Below are positions 1 to 12,393 of a DNA stretch of 64,000 nucleotides, in pieces (the first letter of the stretch is position 1; each line of letters starts with the position of its first letter). The stretch comes from Agriotes lineatus (lineage: Eukaryota; Arthropoda; Insecta; Coleoptera; Elateridae), in the NCBI GenBank assembly GCA_940337035.1, contig OW679197.1:61091903-61155902 (forward strand), read 5' to 3'. The translations under genes and the position numbers were made by a program. The notes under the pieces are model-generated. The model did not search any database, was not told the DNA's origin, and saw nothing but the letters and a program-made list of their open reading frames with translations.

Positions 1-660
1 GGAAAAAAAAGGATAAACTATACACGATGAGTCCTATTTCTGCGATCTGCGATTTGCAGTTGACACACTCTTAACTAGCAATGATACAGATGAGTTGAAA
101 GTAATGGTAGAAGAGCTAAACACTGCATCACAAAGCATAGGCCTGTATATGAACTTGTCTAAGACAAAAGTCATGTCAAATAATGTTGAACCATTGGGAA
201 TACAGTATTACAAAATGTTGAGGAATATCTTGGTAATACCATCTCACTTACCAAGATAAATCAGATTTCAAAAATAACAAAAATATAATGAAGAACAAAG
301 GTGTCCCAATAAATGCTCGAAGTATTTTTCCTGTAATAACGTATGTAATATATGTCTGAAATAGATAATGCGAAATGACGACAGTCAAACACGGGTAGTA
401 GACATCATTGAACGACTAGCAATGCTTAAGTGGGAATGGGTCAGCAATGTAATTCGGCAAGACTTCAAAAATGGACACATAAAGCCACGCACTGGAGATC
501 AGGGGAGACGAAAAGGAATAGGGGAAGATCTTAAAAAAGATGGTTCCATGGACGTCAAAGCAACCGCTGCACGTAGCAGATTTCGGAAATCTGATGATCG
601 ACGAACTTGGAAAATATTAGGAAAAGCTTATGTCCGAGATTGGGCAAGTATAAAATGAAC
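1..660 (+). pseudogene. RTE-clade reverse transcriptase remnant (3' part)
   Basis: The conceptual translation shows the end of a reverse transcriptase palm (a FAD box in place of FADD, then a stretch resembling the thumb with LSKTKVM) followed, from 368 to 658, by the conserved C-terminal region of RTE/BovB-type non-LTR elements (RTRVVDIIERLAMLKWEW, later GKAYVRDW). Frame changes and stops lie between about 220 and 367, so the copy is dead. The window edge cuts the 5' part. The tail region has no host-gene features. The clade is inferred from the C-terminal pattern. Confidence 0.7.
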
Positions 661-1101
661 AAGAAGAATTGGAAAAAGAATATTGAGTCTCTAACTACTT
701 TTAGCAACTTTATATCATAATTAAATTTTCAGGAAGCTCTTAAATAAAAATCATGTGTGTTGCCAACTTTCTGAATCACACTGAATGAGTACAGCTCGAA
801 AATACAATAATTATTTTGCCACGTTCATTCGTTGTTGGAATTTTAAGAAAGCTCTCATTTTATTTAAAGTTAAAAATAATAATTTTACAAGCCACGAGAG
901 TAGCTTAAAAAGGTTATATAGCAGAAAAAGTCCTGAAATACTGAACTTGATTCCAAATTTTATTTCTTTCCCTTGTGTTAATTTTCAAACAAGACATATG
1001 CCATTTAACATGTTAGTTCAATATACAATTTATTAGAAATTAGAATTTAATTTATGAATATTTTTTCTTTCCAGAAGGTGACTACAATTAAATGGATAAT
1101 A
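661..1101. other. Non-coding spacer, nothing recognised
   Basis: AT-rich sequence between two dead transposons. A short open frame at 785-1036 has no recognisable domain and is treated as chance. Confidence 0.5.
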
Positions 1102-1941
1102 TACGAGGAGCGTTCAAATATGAATTATAATTTGAATTGCTCGCCAAAAGACAAAGACATGCGCTGAAGTTGTATACATTACTTAATGCTCTGGAACAAG
1201 TTCTAACTTCATTCAGTCGTTAAGTGGTCACAATTTATTTTCGTACAATTGGCAAGCATGAGTGAAGTGGGAGTGCATTCAAGCGTCGAACAACACATTA
1301 TTAGTAAATTTCTTATCAACGAAATATCAAACCATAAGAGATAAATGTTTACAAAAGGAGTAAAGCGTTTAAAGATGGCTGCAAAGGTGCCAAGAATGAA
1401 CCGCGTTTTCGCAGTCCACGAACATTGACAACAGAAGAGAATGCTGACAGAGTAAAATGCACTTAGTTGAAACTATCGTCGAATTACAGTGAAAGATATT
1501 CCTTCTGCATTAAATATCAGTAGGAGTAACTTGAAACAAAACGCGAGTTCTCTGCCTGTGTTTTACAGGATAATGCTCGACCTCATTTCGCTATTCACAC
1601 CAGACTACGATCCAAAAATTGAAATTGACCATGCTGCCCCATTTATCATACATTTCGGACGTTGCTACATCAGTTTTTTTATTTGTTTGGATCCTTAAAA
1701 GAGTTTTTAGGAGAAAAATACCTCGTTGTAATGAAGAAGTCATAGAAATTGTTCGGGAATGGGTGTGACAGCAGCCGAAAGAATTTTTTCCTCGTGGAAT
1801 ACAGAAACTTCCGGAAAGATGGCACCAGTTTATTAAAAGAGAGAAAGACTGAGTAGAAAAATGACATGATATACATTATAGTCCTTGTGTTTGTTTTTGA
1901 ATAAATATTAAATTATAATTTATATTTGAATGCTCCTCGTA
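1102..1941 (+). mobile_element. Degenerate mariner element with terminal inverted repeats
   Basis: The left end (1102-1133) and the reverse complement of the right end (1910-1941) match at 30 of 32 bases and both begin TACGAGGAGC, with TA at the outer edge as expected for Tc1/mariner. Inside are decayed pieces of a mariner transposase on the + strand: a fragment ending NISVGS-like near 1500, a QDNARPH-like stretch near 1570 (stop in place of a codon), and a C-terminal FFPRGIQKLPERW-like stretch near 1785-1830. At 840 bp it is shorter than a full mariner (about 1.3 kb), so internal deletion is likely, and several stops and frameshifts are visible. Confidence 0.8.
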
Positions 1942-3177
1942 ACTTACTGTGATATGAAAGATTATAAGAAATGTAAATGTTGAATAAATATTTGCTAATA
2001 AAAGGGTTGTTACCCCCAAATCTATTCTGGCGCCATCTTAAAGGGAACTGAATAGGTTTCGAGACACGTATTGGGTTCGTGAGTTTATCATTTTTTCCTT
2101 ATGGCACGAAGACATGGCATATCACAGTTGGATTAGGCAGAAATTTATTATTATTGACGATTTATTTCAAATAACATCTTATGACAAACAATATTACGAA
2201 AAAAGGTTTTAATATTAAAGAGCCAAATTATTGGATTAATCGAGTTTTGTAAAAACCTTTGTTTGAAGTCACTGTCTCGTAATAAAAAGTAACAAAACAA
2301 AATTTTTTAGCTGTTACTAAAATATATTAGCAGTTTCGCGAGGAAACATTTCTACTGAATCGTTAAACTAGATATAAAAAACATTTGAAGGCTAAACCAT
2401 TTTTGTAACCTATTTGTAAAGATTATCTAATTCAAAGAACTAAGAGCAAGCTATTTTAAGGATATTAACTGTACGCTTTTGTCTCTAATACCCGTAAATA
2501 CCAGTATTAACTTTTACTGCCATTTTTAGATCGATATATAATCCACAATAGTATTCAACTTGATATCTAATTTGTATAAATAAAATGAATTTGTTAAAAC
2601 TGAAATTTTAATGCAATAATATTTAAACAGAACTGAGTTAATTTATTTCTCATACTTTTTATATAATTACTTAATTGGTTAGCCCCCGCACTAGAATAAC
2701 CACACGCAGTCTTTATTATGGGCAGCTATCATATTATAATTGAAAATACGACAAATGAAAATTAATTAATCGAAAGACATTAACTTCAAATATGTTGGAA
2801 TGATTAAATGAGAATTTAATGTAAGCTAATCAACAATGACAAAAGCAGTAATCAATAATTGTTATTCAACAAGTTGTTTTTAAGTATTTGTTATTTTGCT
2901 AAACGTATAACTGGATATCAACTATTTTATTATTCTTAGTTATCAAAACAATTTGCTCGGGTTATTTTCAATTCTAAAAACGCAATAGATCTTTGAGTAA
3001 TTTATTTCTTATTAATTGTTTATATTAATACTTTCACTGCTGTATACACTTACCTTATTTGGATATAGATGTCGTTATAAATGGATCGAGCTGCACATTT
3101 TTTGATATAGTAACCGATGTTTCTGTTGTAAGTATAATATGGTTGTAGCTGATATTTCCTTAATAGTATATTATATC
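1942..3177. other. AT-rich spacer, nothing recognised
   Basis: About 1.2 kb of AT-rich sequence without an open frame of note, a repeat boundary or an RNA-like fold that I can identify. Confidence 0.5.
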
Positions 3178-4125
3178 ATGAGGGACTAAAGTGCACCATT
3201 TAATCCCGCGAGTGGAGCTTGTTGCCTCGAGGGCGAAGCCCGAGGGCAACAACAACTCAAGGGATTTAGGCACTTTAGTCCCGAGGTATATAAGCTATTT
3301 TTTGCACTTTTGGGAACATTATCATAAAAATTTCCAAAATTTGGAATCTGTCAATTTGGAAACTGACAATTACAATTTATTAAAAACTGAATTGCAGCAG
3401 GGCCTTGGTAGCCTGAATCAGTTAGCAGTACTGAAATGTATTGTCAGTATATGTCAAATTCGAGATGTGCAGGTTAAGATTTGCGTCAGTGTGTGTTAAA
3501 TGACAAACGAAACCTAACCTACTAACCTCGTGTGTACATAAATTTACCATAGTTACGGTATCATTTTTACTTTAGTCCCTAGGGATTAAATGAGCTACTT
3601 TAGTCCCTGTTTACGGGGACTAAAGTATCAACTTTAGTCCCGGAAGTGCAAAATATTATATTATATACCAAAGGACAAAAATGCACCATTTGATCCTGCG
3701 AGTGAAGTTTATTGTAATATTGCAATAATCACTCAATGGATCAAAGGCACTTTGGTCCCCAGGTATATACACTAGTTTTTGCACTCCCGGGACTAAACGA
3801 TCTACTTTAGCGATTAATGCCCTCGACTTCGTCTCGAAAAATCAACATCACTCGCTGGATCAAATGATGCACTTTTGTCCCTCGGTATATAATATACTAT
3901 TTTGCACTCCCGGATCACAAATCATGATATAAATCTGATTTTGCTGGTTTTAAAATTTATACGTTCGATTCGGCAAAATGGGTGCTTTGGAAATGTAGAT
4001 GAGTAACTAAAGTAATGTAGTAATGAGGGATTAAATAAAATTTTAATCTTTCAGCGATTAAAAGTGGCACTTTGGTCCTTCAAAATGACGCCTAAAGTAG
4101 ATCGTTTAGTCCCGGGAGTGCAAAA
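3178..4125. repeat. Array of related hairpins with GGGACTAAAGTGCACC arms
   Basis: At least three successive imperfect palindromes share arms of the form GGGACTAAAGTGCACCATTT ... GGCACTTTAGTCCC and a central GCGAGTG-type core. Each is followed by a TATATA-(A/C)TATTTTGCACT-like boundary (3288-3306, 3764-3786, 3890-3908). The first unit (3180-3290) is the cleanest and has a GAGGGC/GCCCGAGGG inner stem. A copy of a separate core repeat containing AACCTAACCTACTAACCT sits at 3440-3535. It looks like repeated insertion or local amplification of one fold-back element family. Confidence 0.6.
3405..3535 (+). repeat. Copy 1 of the CGTCAG...AACCTAACC core repeat
   Basis: Shares an ordered run of short blocks (GTCAAATTCGAG, GCGTCAGT, AACCTAACCTACTAACCT) with sequence at 29275-29400, 46445-46575 and 48390-48480. 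At 46 and 48 kb the core forms hairpins. This copy lies within the hairpin array. Confidence 0.55.
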
Positions 4126-4424
4126 AAATATGTTTATAGGTAATAACTGTTTTAGGCACCTATCCAAACTTTTAAAATTATATACAGGGCCCGGCAACTA
4201 GGCGAGGTTGGAAGATATTTTTAAAACTATGAGAGTTACATAAATATTGTGTAGATAAAAGTTGTAGGTACGAAGTTGGTGCAGATTACTAAAATAGTTT
4301 TCATTATACAGCGTGTCTCAAGACAGTGTGGCAAATCAAACTTACTTTTTTTTTAATGGAATGCACTAATCATTTTGATAAAGTTGTATGGGTCTACCTT
4401 CAACTATTTTGGAGATATTAACGA

Positions 4425-4747
4425 TTTTTTAGGATACTCCATTGGTAACTAGCGTTTACATAGTTACAAACGAGTCCAGTAGATAAAATTTACCGGCCTA
4501 GACCAGTAGTAATAGAACTACTACTGGTCTAGGCCGGTAAATTTTATCTACCGGACTCGTTTGTAACTGTAACTGTGTAAACGCTAGTTACCAATGCAGT
4601 ATCCTAAAAAATCTTATACGATACACGACCGGTAGCATTTTTATGGCCTTGCCAAACATACAGGTCTTGCCCTACGGGCTCGACCTGTAAAGTATTGGCG
4701 CGGCCATAAAAATGTTGCTACCGGTCTAATAACGTAAATAACTATTA
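4425..4747. mobile_element. Hairpin element, copy A (nested in fold-back left arm)
   Basis: Contains two adjacent hairpins. The first (about 4441-4595) is a near-perfect palindrome whose arms read GTTACAAACGAGTCC...TACCGGCCTAGACCAGTAGT and back. The second (about 4627-4726) has GACCGGTAGCATTTTTATGGCC arms with an inner CAGGTC/GACCTG stem. It ends with TAAATAACTATTA (4735-4747). A second copy lies at 63305-63612. The right arm of the host fold-back lacks it and so preserves the empty site. Confidence 0.75.
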
Positions 4748-5589
4748 TGTAAAAAAAATGCTGAACTTTAGGCGGCTGCTGTAAGTAACAGAAACCAACT
4801 AAATGAAGAAAAATGTTACAAAAAAATGATCTCTTTTATCATGTACCTTTCGAGTCCAAAAAATAGGAGCGGGCATTAACGCTATACAGAGTGCTCAACA
4901 TTAGCAAATTTAATAATTTCGTATTTTTAATAGAACACTCTGTATATTTTTATATTTTTGAGAAGCCCTTTCACTGAGCTTTCTTTTGGTATGTAACTTC
5001 ATACCCCCAAATTCAACTGTTTTAGATATGGTTAATTTAACATAAAAACAATTCAAGCCCTTTAAGATGCTTTATTTCAAGGGATGGTAAGCAAATGCCA
5101 TTATACAGCAAATTTAAACCTCTGCGAGAACAACAACAAGCCATGTTTAGATAATAAAAATTCAGCCGCTGCTGAAACTAGAAATAAGAAACACGAAAAA
5201 ACGAAAAAAACAGGAGACAATTAAGCCTGAAAAGCAGGGCCGGCATCTTTGTGTTTTGCCGTGTGTTGCTCTTGCCTCTAAAGAGAATATATTTTAAAAT
5301 GATTGGCTAAAAATTGTTTTAATGCCAAATCGTGCTAAATATTTGGCACATTGAAGCTCCGTGAGAAGATGATCTACTGGTTAAAATAATCAAACAAGCG
5401 TAAGATACAGTTACGCCAAAATAATCAACAAACCACACCTGAAAACTGGATTAACGTAACAATAGTGTTCACAAGACAGACGACTCAGCACTTTTAAAAA
5501 ACTATCGGCGAATAAGCTTTCTTTATGTCACAAGATATACAAACTGTTTCTGAGGGTAATAACAAACTAACAGAATGGAGAATAAGTTG

Positions 5590-6095
5590 GACTAGCATTC
5601 CGTAAACGTAAAGGACATAGTGCATGCAATACATCAGAACAAACGTTTTTGACCAATGCGTGCTGCCTTTGCTGACGTATGGAGCACAGACATGAACCCT
5701 CACTCAATAATAGTGAATAAGTTGCGAATAACCCAAAGAACGATAGAGAGACCTATGATAGGAATATCATTAAGGGACAGAAAGCAAAATGATTGGATCA
5801 GACAAAAAACAAGGATAACTGACATCATACAGAGAATAGTCAACTTAAAATTGGACTTTACTGGGCATATAGCGCGTATAGAAGATGACCGAAGGAATGC
5901 CAAGATCTTGCAATAGAAACCATGGAACAGAGAAGAAGAAGAGAAGAGGGAATTCAAACACAAGGTGGTAAGGCGAAATAAAAAGAGTGGCAAAACTGAG
6001 ATACACGAGAAATGCATAAGATAGAAGGAAATGGAAACGGAAGAGGAAGTCTTATGATTAATACTGGGCACAACTAGGCTTATAAAAAAAGAAGA
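5590..6095 (+). pseudogene. RTE-type reverse transcriptase C-terminal fragment
   Basis: Translation gives an LTYGA stretch near 5670, then, in another frame, a typical RTE C-terminal series from 5700: INKLRxTQR-like, SLRDRxxN, IRxxTxxTDI, GHIAR (TGHIARIEDD near 5860-5890). The frame is broken near 5690 and after 5916. A decayed end-like WAQLGL stretch sits near 6065. This is a dead internal fragment in the centre of the fold-back. Confidence 0.65.
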
Positions 6096-7289
6096 TGTGA
6101 TACGCACATTCCAGCACAAATAAGTGTATAAGATCAGGTACCCAAATCACAAACCACCAGACGAATGTACCAATTAGTGAACTAATAATGCTTGGCACGG
6201 TACACTGCAAGTATTGTGACAGACTGTAGAAAAGTACAGCAACAACATAGCGTTGCCAATTATTTTGTTTGTTTATCTGTTATGGACAAGATCTAGGCCT
6301 ACATTTTGTCTGTTTTCGCCCGAAGTCCGGTGTGGTGCTCATATTGCTTCGTGTGTTGCTCGAGCTCGCAAGCAACACAACTGATGCCGGGCCTGCTGAA
6401 AAGCCATTCCATTTAGAATTATAAAATAAAATATCATAAGAAAGCTCATTACAAGTACTTTTCAAAATTACAGAGGTATACAGGGACCTCCATTTATACT
6501 TGGAAATTATGAGCTCTCTGTATAGCTTTAATACCCAGAGAACAGAAAGACAAATATTTGAACATTTAGTGGAATTACGTGTAGGATGTTAAGTGTATTC
6601 GCTTTTTTTAAATCTGATTTTATTTGATCCTGGCATTAATTTATTCCTGCGATTCTCGTTTTTTCGTGTTTATTATTTCTTTTATCAACAATACCTTGAT
6701 ATATGTTTTTTATACCTGGTTTTATATTTTTCTGGAGAGCGCAAGTGTTTAAATTATCATTTCAGCGGCTTTTGTTTGTTATCCATTGAAATAAAGCATC
6801 TTGAAGAACTTGAATTGTTTTTATGCTAAAATATGCATATCTGAAAAGCAGTTGAATTTAGGAGTATAAAGTTACATATCAAAAGAAAGCTCATTAAAAG
6901 GGCTTCTTAAACATTCAGAAATATACAGGGTGTTCCATTTTAAAAAATCCGAAATTATTAAATTTGAGCACGGAGAAAAGCATTAATTCCCGCAACCACT
7001 ATTTTAGACTCTAAAGGTAACTCAAGAAAAAGATAATTTTTTGGTAACCTTTTCCGTCATTCAGTTGTTTTCTCTTACTTACAGCAGCCGCCCAAAGTTC
7101 AGCATTTTTGTTGCATAAAATCGTTAATATCTCCCAAACAGTTGACGTTAGACACATACAATTTCATATCAAAACGATTAGCATTTCCATTCAAAACTTT
7201 TAAGCTACCTAAAAATAGAGAATTTTATTAAAAAAAAAGTAAGTTTCCACCCCCGCATCGCTGCCGGACCCTGATTCATAAATATGAAA

Positions 7290-8130
7290 TCATATAGAGA
7301 GTGATTCTTAACCCTTAACTATGGACACCCAAGTTTAGTTCACTCGTGCTAAGACAGAGTCAATTTTTAATCGGTTATTGACGACATGTAATGGAAACAT
7401 GTGTTTTACTTAGAAATTTATCACAAAACATATTAGATACAAAGAAACAGTATTATTCTTTAATTTTATTCTTTAATATTACATACCTGCAAATAAAGCT
7501 TGTAATATTCTTAAATAAAAACAAAAATTAAATTCGTTGAACAGAATATCATAAAATTCTAACTAAACATGCGGAAAACTAAAATATAACTCTTTAAATA
7601 AAAACCATCCAAGAATAAATATTTAACCAATCATCTAGAATACAATAGTTTATGCGGTATTTGTAGGAACATTGGAAGTATATTAGCATGTTATACTTCA
7701 TGCATGTGAAAGCTGTCTCTCTTCTCATTCTTGAAAAGCATATATAACAACATTTCTTAATTTATAAGCGCCCTTCTTGCATTTAAAGCACTACTTCCAT
7801 GCCTCCTGAACACCCAAAATATGACGTATGGAGAATTTCAGTTCGCATGGAATGTTGAATGTTTCTAATCTGTTGGCCATATGGTCTTCTGCTAGTCGAC
7901 TGGCTATTTTTTTCCAAAAGCAAATCGTTTTTTATTGTTATAAGTAAACCCATTGTTGGTAGTTACATTCCTCTTAGAATTATACTTAACACACCTCTAT
8001 CTCGCTCAGCGGTAGTGCAATAATGGCGGCAGTCGTAGAATGGTGGAGGCGTTACCCTCTGCTAAACAGGAGATTGATTGGAGAAAATTTTAATATCTAT
8101 AGGTACAGATTTACTTATAACTAAGACAAA
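7290..8130. other. AT-rich spacer, nothing recognised
   Basis: No open frame, repeat end or RNA gene that I can support. Base composition changes sharply to GC-rich at about 8140. Confidence 0.5.
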
Positions 8131-8139
8131 AAGAAAGAA

Positions 8140-8560
8140 TATGGCGGATTGGGGTCCATAATCGGGGCCCAAGCTGGCGTGGTCCTCCGGGGGAGACGCG
8201 GGGCAGTGGCCGGGACTGGTGCCAGGGGCGTACTCGTGGGCGGCACGCGGCGACTGGAGTGGGGCGGCGTCCTCGCGGTGGCTCTGGATGTTGGAGCGGA
8301 CGCTGGTCGTCCTCTCGAAGGCGGCGGCTGGCGTGGCGCAACGTCCTGGAAACGGCTTGGCCTGTAAGAGCGGGCGCTGGACGCCCTCTCGGGGGCGGCG
8401 GCTAAAGTGGCGCAGCGTCCTGGAAACGGCGTGGGCTGCAGGAGCGGGCGCTGGTCGTCCAGCGGCTGTGTCCAACATGGGCAGTGGTCCAGGCTGGCTT
8501 CCTTCTGGCTGGAGTAGATTCGTGGTGGATGGTCCTGGTGACTAAGTCCGGAAGAGCGCT
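8140..8560. repeat. GC-rich island with internal tandem duplication
   Basis: About 420 bp of strongly GC- and CpG-rich DNA in an otherwise AT-rich window. Two units of about 74 bp repeat from about 8323 and 8397, both containing GTGGCGCA(A/G)CGTCCTGGAA, CGGC, and GAGCGGGCGCTGG. Weaker versions of a CTGGCTGGAGT motif continue to about 8670. Several frames stay open on both strands only because GC-rich DNA has few stops; none resembles a known protein. It could be a decayed retroelement untranslated region or a minisatellite. Confidence 0.55.
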
Positions 8561-10364
8561 GGCTGGTTCTCGTCCTAAGTCCTGAAGCGGCTGAAAAATC
8601 CTGATGACTAGAGTAGCTTCCTTCTAGGCTGGAGTGGCTCCTTGCTGGTTGGAGTGGAAGATGACGGCTAATAATCCTGGAATGGCTGCTTGTTCGACTC
8701 GCCGATGCAGAGTGATTTCCTCTGGCCCTAGTTTCTCTATTTAAAGGGTCCAGTTCCTTTCTGATACACTCCCTCGATGCTTATTGGCCAGTGGAGCGAC
8801 GACACATTTCTGAGGGTGCCAGTTTAGACGATAGTGAAATTGCAATGCTAATTACTTGGCGCGTCTAATTAGCGGTTTGATTTCACTAGGCTGGCTTGCT
8901 AACAAATAAACACGAATTTTGATATCAAACACGACTGGTTTAGTTTGATATTTGCCGGCGCTTTTTGGACCCGGGGTAATATAATTTTTAAGCCTTCTTT
9001 AAGCCGCGTTTCATTGGTTCTTCCGGTTCGGCATTGGGCTGAATTTTATCGCCTCCCTTGTATTTTCGCGCATCTTTCGGCACTAAACACTTGATGGTTT
9101 ATTTGAACACTACGCAATTACTCAAACTAAATGGAGATATTCCTGCATATTTAGGGCTGTTTTCGTCGGCGAAAGTCAACGGTTATTTTAGCTTTGGTGA
9201 CCCACAAGCGGTTTTAGGCCTGCGAATTTAATTTACGACTACGGCCTCTCCGGGGTAGTTCACGAGCTGTCCAGCATTTTTTATACTTAGCAAACTGACT
9301 TACGACTGCGGGCGGCCTAGACTTCTTCCCGGAATTTCGACCGCGCACTGCCTGTTTCGATGCATATGTTTTGAAGTTTTGATCGGAACGCGCTCTGCTA
9401 TCTTAAGTGTTTGACAATATCCATTGCGTTTACTGGATAGCTTAATTTTTCCCCTTCCCAAATACGACCCCTTTTGGACTAGTAGTATATTCTTTATTAC
9501 GCCTTTTAAATTAGCGGCTCTCTGTAAATGAAATTTGAATATTTCTTAACTCTCAAAGTTCGTATCATACTCGTACAACGGTTTTGCAAGTCGCATAACT
9601 GATTGGCTTGATTTATTTAGTTTTCTACATCGACTGCCAAACTTTGACCATCCGTTTCTTTTCCTGTACATACATAAGCGTTATAATAGCTTGTTCTGTC
9701 ATTACTTAAGGCCATTACTTAAATTCCACACTTTTCTGGTTTTCATGCACATTCCTCAAGAACCCACAATTATTTAGTTTGCCAGCTAATCTCAATGGGA
9801 GGGAGGGTTCTTTACGATACTATTAATTAGGACAACGACCTGTTAATCTGTACAAAGATGTTAATTGCCTTAGACGCCATCACTATTTTAAATCTGTAAA
9901 AACAGGAAAGTCCATTAAAAGTAGTAATGGTAAATAAATCTTTCAAAGTTGACTTCGGCAGTCTTCGGCGCCGGAACCAGCATACAGCTTCGGTAAACTT
10001 ACCTTTATTTAATTGCCTACAGCTGCTAAACCCCTTACAAAAAAACAAACACATAATAAAATACAAATCGCATGCAACATCCTAACTGGAATAAAAACTA
10101 CTAAGTTTGAGTATATTAACTTGATTATTTTTTTCGTAGAGACCTCAACCAATCAGAAGGCTGGATTTAGTTAAGTTATCTTGTATAATTTCGATTATAC
10201 TAGAGTAACTTCACTAGGCGAAGCAATACATAACATTTGTCCACTTGATGTTGTTTTCATGGAGATGACTTTCAGTTAGGTTAATACAAACAAATCGAGA
10301 TGCGAATAAAATATTTATTTATTCCTAATATTGAAATTTACTCAAAAAATCATCAAATCGAATA
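8561..10364. other. Spacer with moderate GC, nothing recognised
   Basis: Diverged CTGGCTGGAGT-like repeats fade out by about 8670. The remainder shows no convincing open frame or element boundary. It could be internal sequence of a decayed retroelement, but no pol motif was found. Confidence 0.4.
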
Positions 10365-10478
10365 CAGGTTATACGTCTCAAACTTCCTGCACAATAACAA
10401 ATCGTGTCAGTTTGACAGAATAACCTGTCAAACTGACATTCTTTTATTGTCGTGCAACAAGTTATCGACATATAACCT
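10365..10478. repeat. Hairpin-forming repeat
   Basis: An interrupted palindrome: AGGTTATA at 10367 pairs with TATAACCT at 10471, GCACAATAA with TTATTGTCGTGC, and the core CAGTTTGACAG (10408 region) with CTGTCAAACTG. The loop is AATAAC. It resembles a small fold-back MITE; no target duplication was resolved. Confidence 0.6.
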
Positions 10479-11443
10479 GATAATATTGAAGTACTTATAG
10501 TATTACTACTGACAATAAACTTATAAATATTTGATAAAAATTACACAAGTCAAAAAGGTTAGTATTCTTAATAAATACTTAACAGGCTGATTACAAACGG
10601 TGAGACTTGAGTGCAAATGGTAAAAACTAACTTAATGACGGTAGCAACCACTCATATTTTGAATTAATTGACATCAAAAACGTTTCTTAAGAAACGACCA
10701 CTTCACTTCACATTCAAAGCTTTAAAATTAACAAAACATACAGTAAGTTCGTTTAAGGATTCAGGAGTCGTTACTTGATGTTCAACGAATTTGCTGACAC
10801 TGTTGCACCTAGCTAGTGCCAAAATGATTAAAGAAATGCGGAAACGAAGGCTTCAACAGACGGAAGGTTGCCATTTGTCAAGGGTTGGACGCTCTTATAT
10901 CCCCAGAGGGTAAATGGAAGACGTTCATACAATTTGCGATTTTTGACACACGAAACTCCTGAATTAAAATCCGCTGACGCCTTATTTGGAGCTCGCAAAA
11001 CTTACCGGTAAGAATTGTCGGACGCTGTAACTCCCTTAGCGCTGCCCGTGTTACATAAACGTCGACAAACTAGCAACCGTTTCGACGGAAAAGACAGAAA
11101 CTGCCACACAGGTTACAAGCACAGTACAACACAACTACCGGTGAAATACACAGGCAAGCTACTTTACAAGTTCAACCACAACGGAAGTAGGCTGGCCCTC
11201 GACAAATTTAAGGAACCGTCAGGGGCCGCCATTTCACACACCCAAAGTAACTTTTAGGCTCTGCGACTGTTCGGTGCGGCTGCTCAGAACTGACTTAATT
11301 CAGAAAAGCGTGGTAATTTTTAAAGGGTCGAGCACGTCGCTCTTCCCGTCTCTCTCATACATTCAACCGCAACATTTTTCTTTCTCTCAAACGCGAAGTG
11401 TGCGAACCGCTGCGTCAGCTCAATACCCACGTTAAGATCGTCG
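10479..11443. other. Spacer, nothing recognised
   Basis: An 80-residue open frame at 11015-11257 has no domain I recognise and is not counted as a gene. Confidence 0.45.
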
Positions 11444-11875
11444 TAGGTATAGTATTCCAACTAAAAATTGGAAAGCTATTTAAAATCCAGTGCACCATGA
11501 AAAGTGTAAGTCATGTCTAAGTTGGTTTCATACACTCAGTTAATTATATTCTAATGTCAATCAGCTTTCAAGTAGTGACAGTTCATCTGCAAATTGTACA
11601 TGTAACTGTTTTGTTAAGGCATTGTAACATTGTGCATGATTTAAGTATGTGATAGTTGAGTTTTTAAAACCGTATAGTAGCATACAAAATGTTTAAAAAT
11701 GTATATGTCTTCAAAACTTCCCAATGCATCTGTCAAATTTGAAGGTTATTATCGAAGTGTCACTGAATGACAATCAAACAGTAATTTTATGAATTAAATT
11801 ACGAAGTGACTTACTGTTCTCAATGGTGGCCTGATTTTTAATAGCTTTCCAATTTCTGGTTGGAATACTATACCT
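11444..11875. mobile_element. MITE with TA-flanked terminal inverted repeats
   Basis: The left end TAGGTATAGTATTCCAACTA continues into AATTGGAAAGCTATT and is mirrored at the right end (11833-11877) with a few mismatches, so arms are about 45 bp. Outer TA dinucleotides at 11444-11445 and 11874-11875 suit a Tc1/mariner-type TA target. There is no coding sequence inside. Confidence 0.8.
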
Positions 11876-11879
11876 ACAA

Positions 11880-12390
11880 CGGGCTGCAAAACAAGTTGTA
11901 ACTTGTCACCGGAACGGCGACTTCGTAAAGACAGTCGGCGTGACGTCACGTGATCAGCAATTACTTTCCAAACGTGACGTGGAGCGGTCTCCTTAGGCGA
12001 ACAATTAAAATACTTGGCGAAAGCTATACGAAACGAAGCGGTAACGCAGAAAACTTTATATTTGCAGAACTCTACAACTAAAAGACTGGTGAAACAAAAA
12101 GATGACCCTAATAGTTGTTTGAATTTACATGAAATTTTACCAAAGAAACGGAAATGGAAGTAAATTAATGAAATTTTTGCGGAAAATGTTAAAAGTCGAA
12201 TAGAGTAATCAAATCGTTAAATTGTCCTAACGTTTCCTTTAGAAAACAATTTTTAAAGAACTTTTTAAGATCAGTTTGGCCATTACCAGTTCCACGTGAC
12301 TCTGGCATGCGTATAATGTTATGATCTGTTGTATGATAGGTTCTTCCACACTCTATTTAAATCTATTTTTTCATATAAATAACTTGTTCT
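11880..12390. other. Spacer with CRE/E-box-like site
   Basis: Contains TGACGTCACGTGA at 11941-11953, a palindromic CRE-like octamer overlapping a CACGTG box. No adjacent gene was found, so function is not claimed. Confidence 0.4.
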
Positions 12391-12393
12391 TTT

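Larger units (their letters stand above)
4190..7280. mobile_element. Large fold-back element (about 3 kb) with diverged arms
   Basis: The left arm (about 4190-5265) and the reverse complement of the right arm (about 6365-7280) align block by block: the GGCCCGGCA end, ACTTACTTTTTTTTTAAT, GAGATATTAACGATTTT, TGCTGAACTTT-GGCGGCTGCTGTAAGTAA, ACAGxGTG-type internal ends, and AAGCAGGGCCGGCATC near 5232 against GATGCCGGGCCTGCTG near 6382. The left arm is longer because of a nested hairpin element at 4425-4747. The centre carries an RTE reverse transcriptase fragment. No transposase belonging to the element itself was found. Confidence 0.6.

Noticed and set aside
3500..3530. Telomere-like TTAGG repeats
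   Set aside because: Only two imperfect AACCT units occur, embedded in an interspersed repeat; not a telomeric array.
8062..8545. Overlapping open frames on both strands in the GC-rich island
   Set aside because: GC-rich sequence has few stop codons; the frames contain the DNA repeat and no domain pattern.
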